From: JBEKIK01 sp050013075
GTDB taxonomy: Bacteria; Planctomycetota; Planctomycetia; Pirellulales; Thermoguttaceae
Length of the DNA stretch: 64,000 nt
NCBI GenBank assembly: GCA_050013075.1
Contig: JBEKFZ010000001.1
Location: 62,001 to 126,000 of the forward strand
Reading direction: 5' to 3'
The notes below the pieces were generated by a model. The model was given only the letters and a program-made list of their open reading frames with translations, searched no databases and had not been told where the DNA came from. This document shows positions 59,345 through 64,000 of this stretch, one piece after another. The stretch's first letter is position 1, and the number at the start of each line of letters is the position of its first letter. A program made the translations under genes and the position numbers.

Positions 59345-60541
59345 ATGCCAGTTGTTGAAATAACCGTTGATTGTCCGGTGTTCGATTCGTTTCGCGTGGA
59401 GCAGGTGGCGGGCATGTTCGACGTGCCGCTTGCGGCCAAGGCGATGCAGCGGTTTAGGGTGGGCGTGCCGGAGGATTTGCTGAATATCGACGGTGGAAAT
59501 GGGGAGGATTGTAGTGGGCAGTGGGCAGTGGGCAGTCACCCAGAGGGTACCCGGGGCGAAACCGCAAGCGATTTATGGCGGATTGGTTTGATCGTCGGTC
59601 CGTCGGGCAGCGGGAAAAGCACGCTGGCGAAAAAACTGTTCGGCGAGCATCTTTACCGCCGCAACGAATGGCAGGCGGACCGGGCGGTGATCGACGGACT
59701 GGGCGATCTGCCGATCAAGCAGATTACCGGGATGTTCACGGCGGTGGGGTTTTCCTCGCCGCCGTCATGGATAAAGCCGTACCACGTGCTAAGCGGCGGC
59801 GAGCAGTTCCGCTGCGACCTTGCCCGGGCGCTGAGCCGGGCGGAATCCGTCGCCGACAAATCCGGCGGCGAGGGCAAGCTCGTGGCCTTCGACGAGTTTA
59901 CGAGCGTGGTGGACCGCAACGTGGCCCGGGTCATTTCGGCGGCGATTGCCAAGGGGATTCATCTTGGCCGGATCGGCTGCCGGTTCGTGGCCGTGACGTG
60001 TCACTACGACGTAACGGAGTGGCTCGAGCCGGATTGGGTCATCGACATGGCGAGTTCGTCGTTTCAACGGAGGCGTCTTCGGCGACCGCCGATCGAGCTT
60101 GAAATCGTTCGTTGCCGGCGCAGTGCGTGGCGGTTGTTTGCGCGTCATCACTATTTGAGTGGGGCATTGAGCAGTTATGCGCGGTGTTACATGGCCTTGT
60201 GGGATGGAGTGCCGGTGGCGTTTTGCGCGACGCTTTCGCTGTTGGGCCGGAAGAACCGGCGGCGCGTGAGCCGCATCGTCACCTTGCCCGATTATCAGGG
60301 GATCGGCATAGGCATGGCCTTGGCCGAAACAGTTGCCGAATTGAACCGCCGCGAGGGTTTTAGGCTGAACATCACGGCCAGCCATCCGGCGGTGATCGCG
60401 CACTGCCGGCACTCGCCGCGATGGCGGGCGATTGGAGTGAAAAAAACCGGCTCGCGCAACGCCGGGCGATTTGTGAAAAACTATCGCGGATCGGCGGGCC
60501 GAGCGGTGGTGTCGTTCGAATACGTTGGAGCGCAATTGTGA
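59345..60541 (+). CDS. ABC ATPase-GNAT fusion protein
   Basis: In this 398-residue protein, residues 1-50 form a small N-terminal domain. Residues about 80-245 form an ABC-type ATPase with Walker A GPSGSGKS (85-92), signature LSGGEQ (149-154), Walker B VAFDEFTS (the usual DEPT is DEFT) and H-loop His220. Residues about 255-390 form a GNAT domain (HHYLSGALSSYARCYMALWDGVPVAFCATLSL and PDYQGIGIGMALAETVAEL for acetyl-CoA). No membrane domain is present, so it is not a transporter. It acts on DNA or proteins during packaging or takeover, by inference. Residues about 56-76 (CSGQWAVGSHPEGTRGETAS) are repeat-encoded and in frame. Confidence 0.8.
   Translation: MPVVEITVDCPVFDSFRVEQVAGMFDVPLAAKAMQRFRVGVPEDLLNIDGGNGEDCSGQWAVGSHPEGTRGETASDLWRIGLIVGPSGSGKSTLAKKLFGEHLYRRNEWQADRAVIDGLGDLPIKQITGMFTAVGFSSPPSWIKPYHVLSGGEQFRCDLARALSRAESVADKSGGEGKLVAFDEFTSVVDRNVARVISAAIAKGIHLGRIGCRFVAVTCHYDVTEWLEPDWVIDMASSSFQRRRLRRPPIELEIVRCRRSAWRLFARHHYLSGALSSYARCYMALWDGVPVAFCATLSLLGRKNRRRVSRIVTLPDYQGIGIGMALAETVAELNRREGFRLNITASHPAVIAHCRHSPRWRAIGVKKTGSRNAGRFVKNYRGSAGRAVVSFEYVGAQL
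59510..59574. repeat. agtgggcagtgggcagtg words plus palindrome inside a gene
   Basis: Three gtgggcagtg units, a short linker and gaaaccgcaagcgattt (a mutated palindrome of the 1993-2010 type) lie between the N-terminal domain and the ATPase of the ABC-GNAT gene, adding about 20 residues without a frameshift. Confidence 0.7.
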
Positions 60542-60550
60542 AGGAGCGGT

Positions 60551-61069
60551 ATGGCGAGAAAATGCGGAAGACCACCGGTACTGGACGAAATCAAGCAGCG
60601 GGAAATCGTGGCGATTGTCTCAATGGGATGCAGCCGCCGCACCGCCGCGCGGTATGTCGGTTGCGATCCAAAGACCATCCAGAATACGGCCGAACGCGAG
60701 GATAAATTCGCGGAAAAATTAGAGCGCGCGCAGAGCCAGGCGGTGGTCACACACGTGAAGAACATCAATTCGGCCGCAAAGAAGGCCCAATACTGGCGTG
60801 CGGCGGCCTGGGCGCTGGAGCGGCTAAATCCCGAGGAATATGCCGCGCCACACACCGATATGCTCAGCGCCGAGCAGATATTCAAGTTGCTGGCGTATTT
60901 ATCGCAAGTCGTGGTGGAGGAAGTGCCCGTCAGTGCGTATCGCAAAAAGATCATGAAGCGATTAGGCGAAATGACCAAGATGATCAGCGCGGTCGCGCCG
61001 GAGAAACGTGCGGGAATTGTCGCTGATTCGACGCAAGAAAATGACCCCCCAAAAAAGAGATTGCCATGA
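60551..61069 (+). CDS. Phage terminase small subunit-like protein
   Basis: This 172-residue protein has an N-terminal helix-turn-helix (LDEIKQREIVAIVSMGCSRRTAARYVGCDPKTIQNTAERE) as in small terminases, then a coiled helical part (FAEKLERAQSQAVVTHVKNINSAAKKAQYWRAAAWALERL). It would recognise the phage packaging site. Its stop overlaps the large-subunit start (ATGA). GGAG lies 8 nt upstream of the ATG. Confidence 0.8.
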   Translation: MARKCGRPPVLDEIKQREIVAIVSMGCSRRTAARYVGCDPKTIQNTAEREDKFAEKLERAQSQAVVTHVKNINSAAKKAQYWRAAAWALERLNPEEYAAPHTDMLSAEQIFKLLAYLSQVVVEEVPVSAYRKKIMKRLGEMTKMISAVAPEKRAGIVADSTQENDPPKKRLP

Positions 61070-62691
61070 TCTCGCCCCAGACAATCATTACCGAATGTCG
61101 AATTCCGCCGGAGAATCTGGCGGGCTTGCTGCGGCGGTTCAATAGCGCACTGGCGCTATGGCACGGACGGGCCAGGCGATTGCGGCGTTCGGGCGGAGGG
61201 GCAAAAGACCTGTTGTCTTGGGGCGCTAAATACCTGCCCGCGCATTTCGGACGCCCGGCGTCGAACATGCACCGCTGGCTGGCCGGGAAGATCGATGCCA
61301 TGAAGAACGCTCGCGGCGCGAAGCTCAACCTGTTGGGTCCGCGCGGCGGGGCGAAATCGACCATCGGCACGCTGGCCTTTCCCTTGCGCGAGGCGGTCGA
61401 GGGCCGGGAACCGTACATCTGGATCGTTTCCGACACGAAACATCAGGCCTGCGCCCACCTGGAAAACATCAAAACGGAATTGCTGGAAAACAGCCTGCTG
61501 GCGCGTGATTATCCGCAAGCGGCCGGGCGCGGCAGGGTATGGCGCATGAACGCCATCGTGCTGCGAAACGGCGTAACCATCGAGGCCTTCGGCACCGGTC
61601 AGCGGATTCGCGGGCGGCGGCGGCGCGAGCATCGGCCCACGCTGATTATTTGCGACGACCTGCAAAACGACGGCCATATTGTTTCGGCCGTCCAGCGCGA
61701 ACATTCGCGCAACTGGTTCCACGGTATGTTGATGAAGGCCGGCACCACGCGGACGAACGTCGTAAACCTGGCCACCGCCCTGCATCGCGAGGCCCTGGCC
61801 ATGGAGTTGCACGAAACGCCGGGCTGGACGTCGCGGATTTTCAAGGCCGTGGTGCGCTGGCCGGAGAACACGTCGCTCTCGCAGCAGTGGGAAGCCGTGT
61901 ACGTGGACGTGGCCGACCCGCATTATAAAACGGCCGCTCGAAAATTTTACGAAGAACATCGCGGGGAAATGGACCTGGGTGCAAAAGTGCTTTGGCCCGA
62001 GGAAGAAGATCTATACGCGCTGATGTGCATGAGGACGGAGGGCGGACGCACGGCCTTCGAGCGCGAGAAGCAGAACTCGCCGATCAATCCGGATTTGTGC
62101 GAATGGCCGGAATCGTACTTCGACGAGTCGATCTGGTTCGACGATTGGCCGGGACAGTTGATCGTCAAGACTTTGGCGTTGGATCCGAGCAAGGGCGGCG
62201 ATGCCCGGCGGGGCGATTACTCGGCCCTGGTAATGCTGGGAGTGGATCGCCGGGGACCGGTGTATATCGAAGCGGATCTGAAGCGCCGTCCGACTCCACA
62301 AATCGTGGCCGACGGGGTGGAGTTGTTCCGCCGCTTCCGGCCGGATATTTTTGGCGTGGAGGCGAACCAGTTTCAGGATTTGCTGGCGGGCGAGTTCGAA
62401 GCGGAGTTCCGGCGGCAAGGCATTTTGGGCGCGCGGCCTTGGCCGGTGGAAAATCGGACGAACAAATTGGTCCGCATACGGCGACTGGGTCCGTATCTTT
62501 CCAGCCGGCGATTACGATTCAAAAACGGCAGCCCGGGAACGCGATTGTTGGTGGAACAACTCCAGGAGTTTCCCATCGGCAATCATGACGACGGTCCGGA
62601 CGCGGCCGAAATGGCCCTTCGCCTGGCCGCCGAACTGCTCGTCGGCCGTGGCGCCAAGGACGCCTTGGGCGATCGTTTGCCGGTGGGATAA
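61066..62691 (+). CDS. Phage terminase large subunit
   Basis: This 541-residue packaging motor has an ATPase with Walker A-like GPRGGAKST (about 88-96), Walker B LIICDDLQND (about 194-203) and a coupling region. The nuclease domain has acidic residues LALDPSKGGDARRGDYSALVML, FGVEANQFQ and HDDGPDAAEMALR. All catalytic elements are present, so it should be functional. It follows the small subunit and precedes the portal, the standard tailed-phage order. Confidence 0.92.
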   Translation: MISPQTIITECRIPPENLAGLLRRFNSALALWHGRARRLRRSGGGAKDLLSWGAKYLPAHFGRPASNMHRWLAGKIDAMKNARGAKLNLLGPRGGAKSTIGTLAFPLREAVEGREPYIWIVSDTKHQACAHLENIKTELLENSLLARDYPQAAGRGRVWRMNAIVLRNGVTIEAFGTGQRIRGRRRREHRPTLIICDDLQNDGHIVSAVQREHSRNWFHGMLMKAGTTRTNVVNLATALHREALAMELHETPGWTSRIFKAVVRWPENTSLSQQWEAVYVDVADPHYKTAARKFYEEHRGEMDLGAKVLWPEEEDLYALMCMRTEGGRTAFEREKQNSPINPDLCEWPESYFDESIWFDDWPGQLIVKTLALDPSKGGDARRGDYSALVMLGVDRRGPVYIEADLKRRPTPQIVADGVELFRRFRPDIFGVEANQFQDLLAGEFEAEFRRQGILGARPWPVENRTNKLVRIRRLGPYLSSRRLRFKNGSPGTRLLVEQLQEFPIGNHDDGPDAAEMALRLAAELLVGRGAKDALGDRLPVG

Positions 62692-62737
62692 AGAATGAAA
62701 TGATGAATTCTGAATGATGAATGTTGAATAAACTAAA

Positions 62738-62755
62738 GAAACCGCTTGCGGTTTC
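62738..62755. repeat. 18-bp palindrome gaaaccgcttgcggtttc
   Basis: Loop-swapped copy of the dispersed palindrome, 26 bp before the portal start. Its presence inside a phage module matters for how the family spreads. Confidence 0.7.
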
Positions 62756-62780
62756 GCGCCGATCAATAAGGAATCAAAAC

Positions 62781-64000
62781 ATGCAAAATGTCAATCACAC
62801 TCCCACGGACATGATGAACGATAAAGCATCCCACGGCGATTCCCGGCTGATGCACATGGAACGCCGGTTATCAGAGGCCTTCGACGAGTTGTGGGACGAT
62901 TTTGTCGATCCCGCCGATGCGTTTTACGACGTGGACGGAATGCGGTGGAATGCGGTGGGCTGCGCGACGGCGGCAGGCACTAGTTCGGGGATCCCCTTCA
63001 TCGACGAACAGCAACTTGCCGAGATCCGCGGACAATGCCGTGCTTTAGCGGCGAACAATGAATTCGCCATTAACGGGCATGAAAATCGCATCAGTTACAT
63101 CGTGGGCAGCGGTCATGTGTATCGCGCGGCAGCGCGAAAAGACCAAACCGCGCCGGAATCCCTGCTAAACGGCGTGCAGGCGGTTCTGGACGAGTTCGCC
63201 AGAATCAACCAATGGCACAAGCGGCAGCAGGAGATTGTCCGCCGCAAAGACCGGGACGGCGAGTGTTTTTTGCGGTTCTTTCCGGCGCCGGACGGCACGA
63301 TTCGCCTTCGGTTCGTTGAGCCGGACCAGGTTGCTGCGCCCATCGATCGCCTCAACGACCCGTCGGCCGGATTCGGAGTTGTGACCGATCCATCGGACGT
63401 GGAAACCGTGTTGGGCTACTGGATCGACGGCCGGTGGATCGACGCCGACGAGATCCAGCATCGCAAGGCGAACGTCGATGCCAACGTGAAGCGCGGGTTG
63501 CCGCTGTTCTATCCCGTGCGGAAGAATCTCCGCCGCGCGGAAAAACTGCTCAGGAACATGAGCGTGGTGTCGGAAATTCAATCGGCAATCGCCATCATTC
63601 GCAAACACTCGGCCGCGACAAACGCGGGGTTGGAACAATTCGTGGCCGATCAGGCCGACCTGAGCGTGACAAGCCAGGCCACGGGCCGGACCAGCCACTT
63701 CAGGCGATTTGCCCCGGGCACGATTCTCGACGCCCTGTCGGGCACGGAATACGAATTCCCGGCCTCTGGCATCGACGCCGGCCGTTACGTGGCCGTGTTG
63801 CAGGCCGAGTTGCGGGCCATCGCAAGCCGACTTGTTATGCCAGAATTCATGCTTTCAAGCGACGCCTCGAATGCGAATTACTCTTCAACCATGGTGGCCG
63901 AGGGTCCGGCGGTGAAAATGTTCGATCGGCTCCAGTACGAAATGCTGGAAGACGATCTGGAAGTAATGCGGCGAGTGGTTTTTCACGCCGTTGAAGTAGG
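62781..64000 (+). CDS. Phage portal protein, C-terminus beyond window
   Basis: The frame from the ATG at 62781 (AAGGA about 9 nt upstream) stays open for 406 codons to the window end. The protein begins MQNVNHTPTDMMNDKASHGD, with helices after it (RLMHMERRLSEAFDELWDDF). Further segments are DECFLRFFPAPDG-like GECFLRFFPAPDGTIRLRFVEPDQV, EIQHRKANVDANVKRGLPLFYPVRKNLRRAEKLLRNMS and LQAELRAIASRLVMPEFMLSSDASNANYSSTMVAEGP. The last is the pattern of lambda-B-like portals. It forms the dodecameric gate for DNA entry. It follows terminase by 90 bp. Confidence 0.85.
   Translation, partial: MQNVNHTPTDMMNDKASHGDSRLMHMERRLSEAFDELWDDFVDPADAFYDVDGMRWNAVGCATAAGTSSGIPFIDEQQLAEIRGQCRALAANNEFAINGHENRISYIVGSGHVYRAAARKDQTAPESLLNGVQAVLDEFARINQWHKRQQEIVRRKDRDGECFLRFFPAPDGTIRLRFVEPDQVAAPIDRLNDPSAGFGVVTDPSDVETVLGYWIDGRWIDADEIQHRKANVDANVKRGLPLFYPVRKNLRRAEKLLRNMSVVSEIQSAIAIIRKHSAATNAGLEQFVADQADLSVTSQATGRTSHFRRFAPGTILDALSGTEYEFPASGIDAGRYVAVLQAELRAIASRLVMPEFMLSSDASNANYSSTMVAEGPAVKMFDRLQYEMLEDDLEVMRRVVFHAVEV

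Noticed and set aside
63434..63994. Separate 186-residue gene near the window end
   Set aside because: It is an alternative frame inside the portal gene, which is open from 62781 to the edge and has portal-like sequence.

Overview
The window reads as chromosomal DNA of a planctomycete, probably of the Pirellulales type. This is inferred from gene content, not from a marker tree. The pointers are an ECF sigma factor followed by a Ser/Thr kinase with an N-terminal zinc-finger, a BBP7-type outer-membrane barrel, a PEP-CTERM protein, LTXXQ-type secreted proteins, menaquinone genes of the futalosine route, paired ClpP paralogues and many short dispersed palindromic repeats between genes.

Layout. 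1-4.1 kb: minus-strand block with tRNA-Gly(GCC), trigger factor, two diverged ClpP subunits and a lipoprotein cut by the window edge. 4.1-8.2 kb: a single-domain response regulator, an SDR epimerase, and a minus-strand operon of two ATP-grasp ligases plus a GNAT acetyltransferase. 8.4-13.1 kb: a decayed tRNA-Arg-like sequence, then a plus-strand operon of a glycyl-radical activase, a HypD-like trans-4-hydroxy-L-proline dehydratase and a phosphofructokinase. 13.1-19 kb: a membrane TPR protein, then gatB, whose 3' end is repeated twice downstream as tail remnants separated by single-gene inserts (a lipoprotein and an ORF6N protein). 19.5-28 kb: a REC-GGDEF-CBS protein, small hypotheticals, the ECF sigma factor and kinase pair, and two secreted proteins. 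28.2-34.2 kb: a DUF5131/TcmP pair with its own promoter, recG, a PEP-CTERM protein and a VapBC-type pair. 34.3-43.3 kb: argB-argD-argF, an orphan topoisomerase VI A-like protein, a quinone oxidoreductase, a group-2 sigma-70 factor and hypotheticals. 43.4-54.9 kb: a two-gene P-loop ATPase operon (the second protein with TPRs) that runs directly into mqnD, then a BBP7 protein, menG/ubiE, ubiX, mqnP, mqnE and an HD hydrolase. 55.3-64 kb: a phage or prophage module with an HTH/zinc-ribbon protein, a papain-like amidase, a membrane-anchored trypsin-like protease, small membrane proteins, a ParB-like protein, an ABC-GNAT fusion, both terminase subunits and the start of a portal gene.

The most striking signals are: (1) the gatB 3' end appears to be a serially used integration site, with a 32-bp core identical in three copies and divergent but still readable tails; (2) the tandem ATPase operon has an operator-like palindrome inside its promoter and a recently amplified TPR tract; (3) the DUF5131-TcmP pair is a compact two-gene system; (4) several families of short palindromic repeats have entered coding sequence in frame, in at least six genes; (5) a composite inverted-repeat element occurs twice with conserved ends and unrelated hairpin cores.

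No rRNA, CRISPR array, recognisable integrase or transposase gene was seen. All functional calls rest on reading motifs by eye; no database search was run.
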